Source: JBAZKV01 sp964443545 (lineage in GTDB: Bacteria > Margulisbacteria > WOR-1 > JAKLHX01 > JBAZKV01). Taken from it: 51,671 nucleotides of DNA. The position numbers and the translations under genes were made by a program. The DNA is taken from positions 1-51,671 of the forward strand of contig CAYUCV010000009.1 of assembly GCA_964443545.1 (NCBI GenBank). The letters run 5' to 3'. Below the pieces are notes generated by a model, which worked only from the letters and a program-made list of their open reading frames with translations, did not search any database and was not told the DNA's origin. Positions 41,634 through 49,535 of this stretch are shown here, in pieces; position 1 is the stretch's first letter; each line of letters opens with the position of its first letter.

Positions 41634-42261
41634 CTTCACAAAAAGGCTCTTTGATCTGTTTTTCTCCGTAATTGCGCTAATTCTCCTTTTGCCGCTATTG
41701 GTATTTACAGGTCTCCTGATAAAACTGGGCTCAAAAGGTCCGGCTATTTTTAAGCAGGAGCGGCTTGGAAAGGACATGAAGCCGTTCATCATATTTAAGT
41801 TTAGGACCATGGGGAGCGGATCAGAAACTCACGGAATAATCACTCTAAATAAAGATCCGAGGATAACGCGCGTCGGCAAGTATCTGCGAAAAACCAAATT
41901 GGATGAACTTCCTCAGCTTATTAATGTTGTAAAAGGGGATATGAGCCTTGTGGGACCGCGTCCGAAGCCAAAAGAATATATTGCGCTATACAAAAAAGAA
42001 GAAAAAGCATTGCTGTCATTTAAGCCGGGAATAACCAGCCCCGCATCAATCAAGTATTCAAGAGAAGAAGAGCTAATGACAGATGATATTTCTACCGCCA
42101 GGAGTCAATATTGTTCTTTACTGCCCAAAAAGTTGGCTTACGATTTGGAATACTTTGGTCACCCCAGTTTGTCCGGGGATGTAATGATTATTCTTAGAAC
42201 TATCGGCCTGGTTTTTAGTGCGGCTGTCTCAAGCATTTTCCCTAAATTACGCCAAAAATAA
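41623..42261 (+). CDS. initiating undecaprenyl-phosphate sugar transferase, PglC-like
   Basis: A 212-residue monotopic phosphoglycosyl transferase: one membrane helix after a basic start (FTKRLFDLFFSVIALILLLPLLVFTGLLIKL), then GPAIFKQERLGKDMKPFIIFKFRTM, KTKLDELPQLINVVKGDMSLVGPRP with the catalytic Asp-Glu pair, and YSREEELM. It puts the first sugar phosphate on undecaprenyl phosphate. The size matches PglC rather than the longer WbaP type. Directly after a PglF/WbpM-like gene, it probably uses that enzyme's product. Last gene of the polysaccharide locus. Confidence 0.92.
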   Translation: MYYSFTKRLFDLFFSVIALILLLPLLVFTGLLIKLGSKGPAIFKQERLGKDMKPFIIFKFRTMGSGSETHGIITLNKDPRITRVGKYLRKTKLDELPQLINVVKGDMSLVGPRPKPKEYIALYKKEEKALLSFKPGITSPASIKYSREEELMTDDISTARSQYCSLLPKKLAYDLEYFGHPSLSGDVMIILRTIGLVFSAAVSSIFPKLRQK

Positions 42262-42264
42262 ATC

Positions 42265-42294
42265 TTGACAGTGCCTCTTTCCGCATGATAGAAT
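42265..42294 (+). promoter_or_regulatory. promoter of hyp operon
   Basis: Perfect TTGACA (42265-42270), 18 bases, TAGAAT (42289-42294). Transcription from about 42301 leaves a leader of roughly 95 bases before hypF. Confidence 0.65.
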
Positions 42295-42300
42295 AATTTC

Positions 42301-42395
42301 AATAATTCTGCAAATCCCTCTGTCTTATCTGCTTAAAGAGGGCCCCGGTTGAAGGCATAAACCTCAAACTGTTAGGGAAAAGGAGTAAATACGCC
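42301..42395 (+). promoter_or_regulatory. hypF leader with hairpin, function unknown
   Basis: CCCTCT (42316-42321) pairs with AGAGGG (42337-42342), and GGTT (42347-42350) can pair with AACC (42360-42363). A ribosome-binding site AAAAGGAG precedes the ATG by ten bases. The leader is long for this genome, where several genes have none. I match it to no known riboswitch. Confidence 0.35.
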
Positions 42396-44678
42396 ATGAG
42401 TGCGGTCATAAGAAAGAAATTCGTGTTCAAAGGAAGGGTCCAGGGAGTTGGATTCCGCCCCACTGTTTACAATCTAGCCAAAAAATTTGGACTTGCCGGG
42501 ACCGTTCTTAACTCTCCAGATGGGGTAATTGTTGAAGTTGAGGGAAGTGAAGCCCTTATCGACAAATTTTTGCAGTATTTAAAGCAAAAACAACCGCCCC
42601 AGGCCAGGATATCTAAAATAGAATCCTCCGTTCTTCCGGCTATCGGCTATATGTCCTTCCGCATCCTTCCCTCTGCCCAAGCCGGAGAAAAGACCGTTCT
42701 TGTGTCCCCTGATATTGCCACCTGTAAAGAATGCGAAAAGGAGCTGTTCAATCCAAAGGACAGAAGGTTTGGCTATCCTTTTATCAACTGCACCAACTGC
42801 GGCCCAAGGTTCACCATAATGAGGGACATCCCTTACGACAGAGCCAAGACAACGATGCAGCCGTTTCATATGTGCAGCCTGTGCGAATTTGAATACAGCG
42901 ATCCCGAGAACAGGCGCTTTCATGCCGAACCAAACGCCTGCGAGGACTGCGGACCCCATATCTTCCTCTACGACAATTACGGACGGAGGATAGAGACCCT
43001 TGATCCCATTCTTAAAACGGTACAGCTGCTCAAAGAGGGCAAAATAGTGGCTATCAAGAGCCTTGGCGGCTACAATCTTGCCTGCGATGCTTCAAACCCT
43101 GAGGCAATAGCAGAGCTGAGGAGAAGAAAAGCCAGGCCGGACAAACCATTTGCCGTAATGTCCTACAGCCTCAGGGAGGTCAAGTCCTACGCAAAGGTAA
43201 GCGACAAGGAGTCCGAACTGCTTCAATCAGCCGCCAGGCCGATAGTTCTGCTAAAAAAACGCAAGGGAGCCCTTATCCCGGAGTCGATCGCTCCCGGGAA
43301 TTCTTCGATAGGAGTGATGCTTCCGTATAACCCGGTCCAATTCCTTATTCTCAAAGACAATTTTGTCAATCTCATCATGACCTCGGGCAATATCAGCGGC
43401 GAGCCCATAGTTAAAGATGACGAAAAAGCCCCCCTAAAATTAAGAAAACTTGCCGATTACCTGCTGATCTACGACAGAAAGATCTGGAACAGGTGCGATG
43501 ACTCTATAGTCAGGGTCCTCAAGAACAAGCCGACCATGTTAAGGCGCTCGCGCGGGTACAGCCCCGACCCGATAAGGATCTCAAACGAACCGTTCCCGGA
43601 GATACTGGCCCTGGGCGCGGAACTTAAAAACACTTTTACAATGACCAGGGGAAGGGCGGCTTATCCTTCCCAGTACATAGGTGACCTTAACAATTCCGAA
43701 ACGCTTGAATTTTTGAAGGAAGCGATCTCAAGATATCAGGGATTGTTCCGCGTCCAGCCAAAGGCCGTCGCGCACGACCTGCACCCGGACTATCTTTCTA
43801 CAAGGCTGGCCGCCTCCATTAAGGGGCTTAAAATGATCCCTGTTCAGCACCACCAGGCTCATATTTCTTCCGTAATGGCAGAGCACAATATCAACTGCGA
43901 TGTAATTGGAGTGGCTTATGACGGGACCGGGTACGGCAGCGACGGCGCTGTTTGGGGAGGAGAGTTCTTTTCCGGCAGGCCGGGGATTTTTGAAAGAAAG
44001 GCCCACTTGAAATATGCCGCCATGCCGGGCGGGGATGCCGCGGTCAAAGAGCCTTACAGAATGGCTTTTTCCTACCTTTATGACGCCTATGGTGATGAGG
44101 CGGAAAAATTGAAGATCGATTTCGTAAAGACTCACAGGTCCCAGTTCAAGCTTCTTAAAAAGATGCTCAAGTCGGGGACAAATTCCCCGATGACCTCCAG
44201 CATGGGGCGTTTTTTTGATGCGGTAGCCGCTCTCATAGGCCTTAGACAGGTCATTTCCTACGAAGGCCAGGCAGCGATAGAACTGGAATCGATCGCCCAG
44301 GGGAAAGGCTACAAGTCCTACGAGTTCGAGCTGGACGAATCCCTCATGCTTGACCCTGCACCGATAATAAAAGGAATTGTTGAGGACCTAAAGGCGCTTG
44401 TGCCTGCCGAGTCTATCTCGTATAAGTTCCACAACACTATAGCGAAAGCGACCGGCAGGATCTGCAAAGCTATCTCGAAAGAGACAAAGATAAAGAAGGT
44501 GTGTCTGTCAGGCGGCGTGTTCCAGAACAACCTGCTGCTTGAGTCCACCATCAGGGAGCTGAAGAAACTGAGGCTTGAGACCTATATCAACGAAAAGGTC
44601 CCGACCAATGACGGAGGCATCTCGCTGGGACAGGCGAGGTTCGCAAAAGATGTGCTTGGCAATACCGGGCAGAGTTGA
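42396..44678 (+). CDS. hypF: carbamoyltransferase HypF
   Basis: HypF turns carbamoyl phosphate into a carbamoyl group for HypE, the first step of cyanide ligand synthesis for NiFe hydrogenases. The 760 residues hold every domain: acylphosphatase (GRVQGVGFRPTVYNLA, about 14-29), two zinc fingers (CKECEKELFN, CTNCGPRFT, CSLCEFEYS, CEDCGPH, about 106-190), a YrdC-like domain (about 200-385, VAIKSLGGYNLACDA, KPFAVM) and a Kae1-like C-terminus (HDLHPDYLSTRLA, HHQAHISSVMAEHN, YDGTGYGSDGAVWGGEFF). It heads the hypFCDE run; hypC begins within its last 29 bases. No hydrogenase structural gene, hypA or hypB is in this window. Confidence 0.97.
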   Translation: MSAVIRKKFVFKGRVQGVGFRPTVYNLAKKFGLAGTVLNSPDGVIVEVEGSEALIDKFLQYLKQKQPPQARISKIESSVLPAIGYMSFRILPSAQAGEKTVLVSPDIATCKECEKELFNPKDRRFGYPFINCTNCGPRFTIMRDIPYDRAKTTMQPFHMCSLCEFEYSDPENRRFHAEPNACEDCGPHIFLYDNYGRRIETLDPILKTVQLLKEGKIVAIKSLGGYNLACDASNPEAIAELRRRKARPDKPFAVMSYSLREVKSYAKVSDKESELLQSAARPIVLLKKRKGALIPESIAPGNSSIGVMLPYNPVQFLILKDNFVNLIMTSGNISGEPIVKDDEKAPLKLRKLADYLLIYDRKIWNRCDDSIVRVLKNKPTMLRRSRGYSPDPIRISNEPFPEILALGAELKNTFTMTRGRAAYPSQYIGDLNNSETLEFLKEAISRYQGLFRVQPKAVAHDLHPDYLSTRLAASIKGLKMIPVQHHQAHISSVMAEHNINCDVIGVAYDGTGYGSDGAVWGGEFFSGRPGIFERKAHLKYAAMPGGDAAVKEPYRMAFSYLYDAYGDEAEKLKIDFVKTHRSQFKLLKKMLKSGTNSPMTSSMGRFFDAVAALIGLRQVISYEGQAAIELESIAQGKGYKSYEFELDESLMLDPAPIIKGIVEDLKALVPAESISYKFHNTIAKATGRICKAISKETKIKKVCLSGGVFQNNLLLESTIRELKKLRLETYINEKVPTNDGGISLGQARFAKDVLGNTGQS

Positions 44679-44856
44679 ATCCATTTCCGGGGACACCTCG
44701 GAGGTCAACTTTTCCGGGCTCAAAAGAACTGTGTCTTTAAAGCTGCTTCCCGGCGTCAAGACCGGGGATTATGTGCTGGTGCACGCCGGGTTTGCCATCC
44801 AAACCGTTGACAAACATGCCGCAAAAGAAACTCTTAAACTTTTTAAAGGATTGTAA
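44650..44856 (+). CDS. hypC: hydrogenase maturation chaperone HypC
   Basis: A 68-residue HypC/HupF protein: MCLAIPGRVESISGDTSEVNFSG and later GDYVLVHAGFAIQTVDKHAAKETL. The N-terminal Cys2 binds the Fe(CN)2CO unit with HypD and hands it to the hydrogenase large subunit. Start at 44650 is fixed by the MCLAIPG motif, although it overlaps hypF by 29 bases and no close ribosome-binding site is seen. hypD in turn starts inside hypC. Confidence 0.95.
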   Translation: MCLAIPGRVESISGDTSEVNFSGLKRTVSLKLLPGVKTGDYVLVHAGFAIQTVDKHAAKETLKLFKGL

Positions 44857-45859
44857 GCGCAGCCTCATACTTATGGAGGTGTGCGGGACCCATACCGTGG
44901 CGATCTCAAAAAACGGCTTGCGCTCTCTGCTTCCGCCAAATATCAGGCTCATCTCCGGACCGGGCTGCCCGGTCTGCGTGACCCCCCAGGCAGAGATAGA
45001 TGCCTCAATTGAGCTTGCCAGAAGGCCCGGGACAATAATCACCACCTTCGGGGATATGATCAGAGTGCCTGGGACAAGGACTTCTCTAGAGAAAGAAAAA
45101 GCCGAGGGTTCCGATGTCCGGGTCGTATACAGCCCGCTGGATTGCCTTGATATTGCAAAGAAAGAACCCGGCAAAGAGATCGTATTTATCGGCGTAGGAT
45201 TTGAAACGACCTCTCCCGCCATAGCAGGAACTGTCCTTAAAGCAAAAAAAGAAAAGGTGAAGAACTTTTCGGTCATTCCGGCCTTCAAGCTAATACCCCC
45301 GGCGCTTAAGGCTATTACCGAAGCAAAAGATATAAAGGTTGACGGATTTATTCTTCCCGGTCATGTTAGCGCTATAATCGGAGCGGATGCCTATAGTTTT
45401 CTTAAGATCCCTGGGGTAATCGCGGGATTTGAGGCGGAGGATATACTGGAGGCGATAGGGATGATAGTAAAGCTGATAGTGGCACGCAGCCGCGTGCCCG
45501 TACAGATCCAATATAGATCCGTCGTAAGACCCGAAGGTAATCCTGCAGCAATCAAAGTCCTCTACGAGGTCTTTGAACCCTCGGATTCAAATTGGAGAGG
45601 CATCGGCACGATAAAAGGCTCGGGCCTTGTTTTTAGGGACAAATACAGGGAGTTTGATGCTCTGAAAAAGTTCGATGTAAACATACAGAACGCAAAGGAG
45701 CCCGCGGGCTGTTCCTGCGGCAGTATCCTGAAAGGGACCAAAACCCCGCCGGAATGCAAATTGTTCGGCAAAAAATGTACTCCCGAATATCCTGTGGGGC
45801 CGTGCATGGTCTCAAGCGAGGGGGCCTGTTCGGCCTATTACAAATATGGCAATAATTGA
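44816..45859 (+). CDS. hypD: hydrogenase maturation protein HypD
   Basis: HypD, with HypC, is the scaffold on which Fe receives CN and CO. Visible: MEVCGTHTVAI, SGPGCPVCVTPQAEID, GFETTSPAIAGT, LPGHVSAIIGADAY and the C-terminal 4Fe-4S cysteines in CSCGSILKG, CKLFGKKC, CMVSSEGACSAYYKYG. From ATG 44816 it has 347 residues; the N-terminus before MEVCGTH is about 19 residues, somewhat short for the family. A longer frame from 44771 lies wholly within hypC and is less natural. It overlaps hypC by 41 and hypE by 14 bases. Confidence 0.95.
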   Translation: MPQKKLLNFLKDCKRSLILMEVCGTHTVAISKNGLRSLLPPNIRLISGPGCPVCVTPQAEIDASIELARRPGTIITTFGDMIRVPGTRTSLEKEKAEGSDVRVVYSPLDCLDIAKKEPGKEIVFIGVGFETTSPAIAGTVLKAKKEKVKNFSVIPAFKLIPPALKAITEAKDIKVDGFILPGHVSAIIGADAYSFLKIPGVIAGFEAEDILEAIGMIVKLIVARSRVPVQIQYRSVVRPEGNPAAIKVLYEVFEPSDSNWRGIGTIKGSGLVFRDKYREFDALKKFDVNIQNAKEPAGCSCGSILKGTKTPPECKLFGKKCTPEYPVGPCMVSSEGACSAYYKYGNN

Positions 45860-46844
45860 GCTCTCTCACGGCAGCGGCGGAAATAAAGCACGCAATATCA
45901 TAAAAGATATTTTTATCTCCAGGTTCTCCAATCCCATCCTAAATATCCTTGATGATTCGGCGTGTATCGAGGGGGACCTGGCCTTTACAACGGATTCATT
46001 TGTAGTTGAGCCCGTGTTCTTCCCCGGAGGGGATATAGGAAAACTGTCGGTGTGCGGAACTGTCAATGACCTTGCCATGAAAGGCGCAACGCCCCTTTAT
46101 CTTTCCGCCTCTTTCATAATAGAAGAGGGTTTTGAAATGGAGGCGCTGGCAAGGATAGCTTCCTCAATGGCAAAAACGGCAAAAGAAGCGGGGGTTTTGA
46201 TCGTAACGGGAGATACAAAGGTTGTTGACCGCAGAGGCGGGTTAAAGCCGGCCCCTCAAATTTATATAACCACAGCCGGCATCGGAAAGATCCCAAAAGG
46301 TATAGATGTATCATCAAAGAACGCCTCCCCGGGCGATGCGATCGTACTTAGCGGGACCATCGCAGACCACGGGATCTCCATCATGAACGCCAGGAACGAT
46401 TTTGGGTTTAAGGGCGACCTTAAAAGCGACTGCGCCTGTCTCAACGGCATGGTTGAAGCTTTCCTTTCCAAGGATGTGCGCGTTCTGCGGGACCCTACAA
46501 GGGGCGGCCTGGCCGCATCTTTGAACGAGATAGCCGAAGCTTCCAAGGTCAGTATAGTGATCGACGAAGAAAAGATCCCCGTCCTGCCGCAGGTCAAGGC
46601 CGCCTGCTCTCTTCTGGGGCTTGATCCTTTGCATGTGGCAAATGAGGGCAAATTTGTTGCCTTTGTAAGGCCGTCGTACAAAAACAAGGCACTGAAAGCA
46701 ATAAAAAGCCTCCGTCTTGGAAAAAACGCAACTATTATAGGTACTGCGGAAAGAAGTCTTTCCGGTGTCTTTATTAGAACAAAAGTGGGTTCGTTGCGTC
46801 CTCTAGGTATGTTAGAAGGGGAGCAACTGCCAAGGATCTGCTGA
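45846..46844 (+). CDS. hypE: hydrogenase maturation protein HypE
   Basis: HypE dehydrates the carbamoyl group received from HypF into a thiocyanate on its C-terminal cysteine. The 332-residue AIR-synthase-like protein shows IELSHGSGGNKARNIIKDIF, DDSACIEGDLAFTTDSFVVEP, VTGDTKVVDRRGG, LRDPTRGGLAASLNEIA and the essential C-terminal PRIC, with Cys332 as the last residue. It is last in the hyp run and converges on the Y1 transposase gene with only three bases between stops. Confidence 0.97.
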   Translation: MAIIELSHGSGGNKARNIIKDIFISRFSNPILNILDDSACIEGDLAFTTDSFVVEPVFFPGGDIGKLSVCGTVNDLAMKGATPLYLSASFIIEEGFEMEALARIASSMAKTAKEAGVLIVTGDTKVVDRRGGLKPAPQIYITTAGIGKIPKGIDVSSKNASPGDAIVLSGTIADHGISIMNARNDFGFKGDLKSDCACLNGMVEAFLSKDVRVLRDPTRGGLAASLNEIAEASKVSIVIDEEKIPVLPQVKAACSLLGLDPLHVANEGKFVAFVRPSYKNKALKAIKSLRLGKNATIIGTAERSLSGVFIRTKVGSLRPLGMLEGEQLPRIC

Positions 46845-47099
46845 CGATTATAATTTATTCATGCGATCTTTCTGCCAATTTACGGGATTATTGATTATAT
46901 ATTTTCGTATTCGATCCAATGATTGTTGATCCCAGATTATCTGATCATAATATCGCTGTTGCCATTCAAAATATTCATGTCCGATTAACCGGATGCGTTT
47001 GGTTGAAACGGATTTAAACTGATTAATTATTGAACCCAATGTATTGGGACCCCAATTGTTATTGTCGCGTGGGAATACAGGGTTGTTTGAGGACGGGGG

Positions 47100-47156
47100 T
47101 AGGTCGTTTGTAGACCGGGGTAGGTCGTTTGTAGACCGGGGTAGGTCGTTTGTAGA
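47100..47156. repeat. 21-bp tandem repeat inside the transposase gene
   Basis: The unit TAGGTCGTTTGTAGACCGGG plus G occurs twice in full (47100-47120, 47121-47141) and once in part (47142-47156). It encodes seven-residue STNDLPR units on the minus strand, so copy-number change keeps the frame. Confidence 0.9.
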
Positions 47157-47180
47157 GACGCCCCGTCGGGGCGTCTCTAC
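47152..47180. repeat. 29-bp palindrome, candidate REP, in transposase gene
   Basis: GTAGAGACGCCCC, loop GTC, GGGGCGTCTCTAC: a 13-bp perfect stem. Palindromes beginning GTAGAGACG are recalled as dispersed repeats in cyanobacteria and others, which supports a mobile REP-type origin. It encodes VETPRRGVS on the minus strand. Confidence 0.75.
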
Positions 47181-47508
47181 CACAATCGATTCAATAACCA
47201 ATATCCCGTGAATATGATTCGGCATAACAACGAATTCATCCAATTTAACGTTTTTTCGGATTATCCCTGTTTTTTGCCATTCATCTTGGATTATTTGTCC
47301 CATTTCCGATAATCCCATTTTTCCGTTCACGATTTTCCCAAAATAATGCCTGCGGTTTCCTGTGCAAATGGTAACAGAATAATATCCTTTTGATGAATAA
47401 TCCCATCCTTTTAATCTCGCGGATTCCACGCGGTATTTTCCAACAAATAGAGTCATATGGTCAATTGCCAGCAATTTCGGCGCCACATCCTCTTTTGTTT
47501 GCCTATGT

Positions 47509-47514
47509 TATAAT
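47509..47514 (+). promoter_or_regulatory. TATAAT box before icd
   Basis: TATAAT at 47509-47514, about 21 bases ahead of the TTG start at 47536, with AAGGAG in between. No good -35 box is seen. Confidence 0.45.
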
Positions 47515-47535
47515 TTATTTGAAAAGGAGAATTAA

Positions 47536-48615
47536 TTGACATACACAATTTCCCTCATCCCGGGTGACGGGATAGGCCCGGAAATAACGGAGGCGACCCG
47601 CAGGTGCGTTGATGCCACAGGGGTTAAGATCAAATGGGAAGTGGTTGAGGCCGGCTCCGATGTGATGGACAAATACGGCACCCCTCTTCCAAAAGAGGTC
47701 CTTGATTCCATAAGAAAGAACAAAATAGCCCTCAAAGGCCCTATAACCACGCCGATCGGCAAAGGTTTTCGCAGCGTCAATGTCGCTCTCCGCAAGGAAC
47801 TGGACCTGTACGCTTGCGTAAGGCCCTGCAAATCCTACAGGGGGGTCCGCTCAAGATACGAGAACATAGACCTTGTCATTGTCAGGGAGAACACGGAAGA
47901 CCTGTATGCCGGCATAGAGTTTGAAGAAGGCAAAAAGGAAACAAAAGACCTTATCGAACAAATAGAGCGGCTGTCCGGAAAAAATATCAATAAAGACTCC
48001 GGGGTCTCCATAAAACCCATTTCCGTTACGGGGACAAAAAGGATAGTCAAATATGCTTTTGACTACGCGGTAAAGAACAAGAGAAGAAAAGTGACGGCCG
48101 TCTCAAAAGCCAACATAATGAAGCACACCGACGGGCTGTTTCTTGCGGTTGCAAAAGAAGTGTCAAAAAAATACGAGGGCAAGGTCGAGTACGAGGAGCG
48201 CCTGGTCGATAATATGTGCATGCAATTGGTCCAAAAGCCGGAGCTCTATGATGTTCTGGTTCTGCCAAATCTTTACGGGGATATCCTGTCCGACCTGTGC
48301 GCCGGTCTTGTGGGAGGCCTGGGAATGGCCCCCGGGGCAAATATCGGCAAAGACACCGCGCTGTTTGAGCCTACCCACGGAAGCGCTCCCAAATACAAGG
48401 GCAAGAACAAGGTCAATCCTGTTGCGATGATACTTTCCGCCGTCCTGATGCTTAGGCATATCGGGGAAAAAGAGGCCGCGGATAAACTTGAAGCGGCTGT
48501 TTCAAAAGTGATAGATGACGGCAAAAATGTCACATACGACATGAAGCCCCGTCCCGATGATCCCACGGCCGTCGGAACCTCACAGATGGCGGATGCCATT
48601 ATCGGGGCTTTATGA
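47536..48615 (+). CDS. icd: isocitrate dehydrogenase, short type, with NADP-like cofactor residues
   Basis: A 359-residue beta-decarboxylating dehydrogenase converting isocitrate to 2-oxoglutarate. The substrate loop TPIGKGFRSVNVALRKELDLY has Ser80 and Asn82, typical of isocitrate rather than isopropylmalate dehydrogenases. The cofactor segment HGSAPKYKGKNKVNP has Lys286-Tyr287 where E. coli Icd has Lys344-Tyr345 for NADP; NAD enzymes usually have Asp-Ile. So it combines the short NAD-type length with NADP-like residues. The start is TTG with AAGGAG upstream. Its stop overlaps the mdh start (ATGA); icd, mdh and fumA form one operon. Confidence 0.93.
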   Translation: MTYTISLIPGDGIGPEITEATRRCVDATGVKIKWEVVEAGSDVMDKYGTPLPKEVLDSIRKNKIALKGPITTPIGKGFRSVNVALRKELDLYACVRPCKSYRGVRSRYENIDLVIVRENTEDLYAGIEFEEGKKETKDLIEQIERLSGKNINKDSGVSIKPISVTGTKRIVKYAFDYAVKNKRRKVTAVSKANIMKHTDGLFLAVAKEVSKKYEGKVEYEERLVDNMCMQLVQKPELYDVLVLPNLYGDILSDLCAGLVGGLGMAPGANIGKDTALFEPTHGSAPKYKGKNKVNPVAMILSAVLMLRHIGEKEAADKLEAAVSKVIDDGKNVTYDMKPRPDDPTAVGTSQMADAIIGAL

Positions 48616-49535
48616 CAAAGATATCCGTAATAGGAGCGGGCAATGTCGGTGCCGAGACCGCCCGCAGGTGCGCAGAAAAGGGGCTCGGAGAGGTTGTCCT
48701 AGTTGACATAATCGACGGGGTGCCTCAGGGAAAAGCGCTTGATATACTTGAATCGGCCCCGGTGGAGGGATTTGCCTGCAAGATCACAGGCACAAACGAT
48801 TATTCGCAAATAAAAGGTTCTGATATTGTTGTTGTTACTGCCGGCCTTGCAAGAAAACCCGGCATGACGCGCGAAGACCTGGTTATAAAGAATGCGGCCA
48901 TAATTAGGGCTGTTGCCGGAAATATCAAGGCTTTTGCACCAAACTCCATTGTCATCGTGGTTACCAATCCGCTTGATGTAATGACCCAACTGATGAAGGA
49001 AGAGACCGGATTTGACAGCAAAAAAGTGGTGGGCATGGCCGGCATTCTTGACAGCGCCCGCCTTGCTTCTTTTATCTGGCTTGAGACGGGAATATCGCCG
49101 GACAGGATAGAGGCCATGGTGCTGGGCGGCCACGGGGATGCTATGGTCCCCCTGCCAAAGTATACGCTGGTCGACGGAAAACCAGTCGAAAAAGTCCTGC
49201 CCGTTGAAAAGGTCGCCGCTCTTATTCAAAGGACCAGGGACGGAGGGGCCGAAATAGTCAAACTTCTTAAGACAGGAAGCGCGTATTATGCGCCTTCGGC
49301 TTCGGCGGCATCTATGGTAGAGGCCATTGTTAAAGACACAAAAAAGGTGGTCCCCTGCTCCGCGTATCTTGAAGGCCAATATTGCATTTCGGGCGTTTAT
49401 ATCGGCGTTCCTGTAAAGCTGGGGAAGAATGGCATCGAAGATATAATCGAGCTTGAGCTTTCTGAAGCAGAAGAGAACGCTCTTAACGCCTCTGCACAGG
49501 TCGTAAAGGATACTTTTAAGCTATGCGGCAAATAA
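48612..49535 (+). CDS. mdh: malate dehydrogenase (LDH-like type)
   Basis: A 307-residue NAD-dependent malate dehydrogenase interconverting malate and oxaloacetate. It shows ISVIGAGNVGAETARRCAEKGLG, LVDIIDGVPQGKALDI with the NAD-selecting Asp, substrate arginines in LARKPGMTREDL, VTNPLDVMT and the catalytic His in LGGHGDAMVP. Arginine in the first of these loops (ARKPG) favours malate over lactate. It overlaps icd by ATGA and the fumarase gene by 13 bases. Confidence 0.96.
   Translation: MTKISVIGAGNVGAETARRCAEKGLGEVVLVDIIDGVPQGKALDILESAPVEGFACKITGTNDYSQIKGSDIVVVTAGLARKPGMTREDLVIKNAAIIRAVAGNIKAFAPNSIVIVVTNPLDVMTQLMKEETGFDSKKVVGMAGILDSARLASFIWLETGISPDRIEAMVLGGHGDAMVPLPKYTLVDGKPVEKVLPVEKVAALIQRTRDGGAEIVKLLKTGSAYYAPSASAASMVEAIVKDTKKVVPCSAYLEGQYCISGVYIGVPVKLGKNGIEDIIELELSEAEENALNASAQVVKDTFKLCGK

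Larger units (their letters stand above)
46848..47486 (-). mobile_element. REP-associated (RAYT-like) Y1 transposase with internal repeats
   Basis: A Y1_Tnp/HUH transposase of up to 212 residues. The HUH-type histidines are in VVMPNHIHGI, and the catalytic tyrosine is probably in WQQRYYDQIIWDQQSLDRIRKYI; WDYSSKGYYSVTICTGNRRHYFG is the usual start of the domain. Such single-copy proteins move or maintain short palindromic REP sequences. Between the histidine motif and the C-terminal part lies a low-complexity insertion, STNDLPR repeated, encoded by a 21-bp tandem repeat and followed by a perfect palindrome. Start is GTG at 47486 or ATG at 47456; neither has a convincing ribosome-binding site. 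The gene converges with hypE. Confidence 0.85.

Noticed and set aside
47100..47156. CRISPR array
   Set aside because: The repeats are directly adjacent without spacers and lie in a coding frame.
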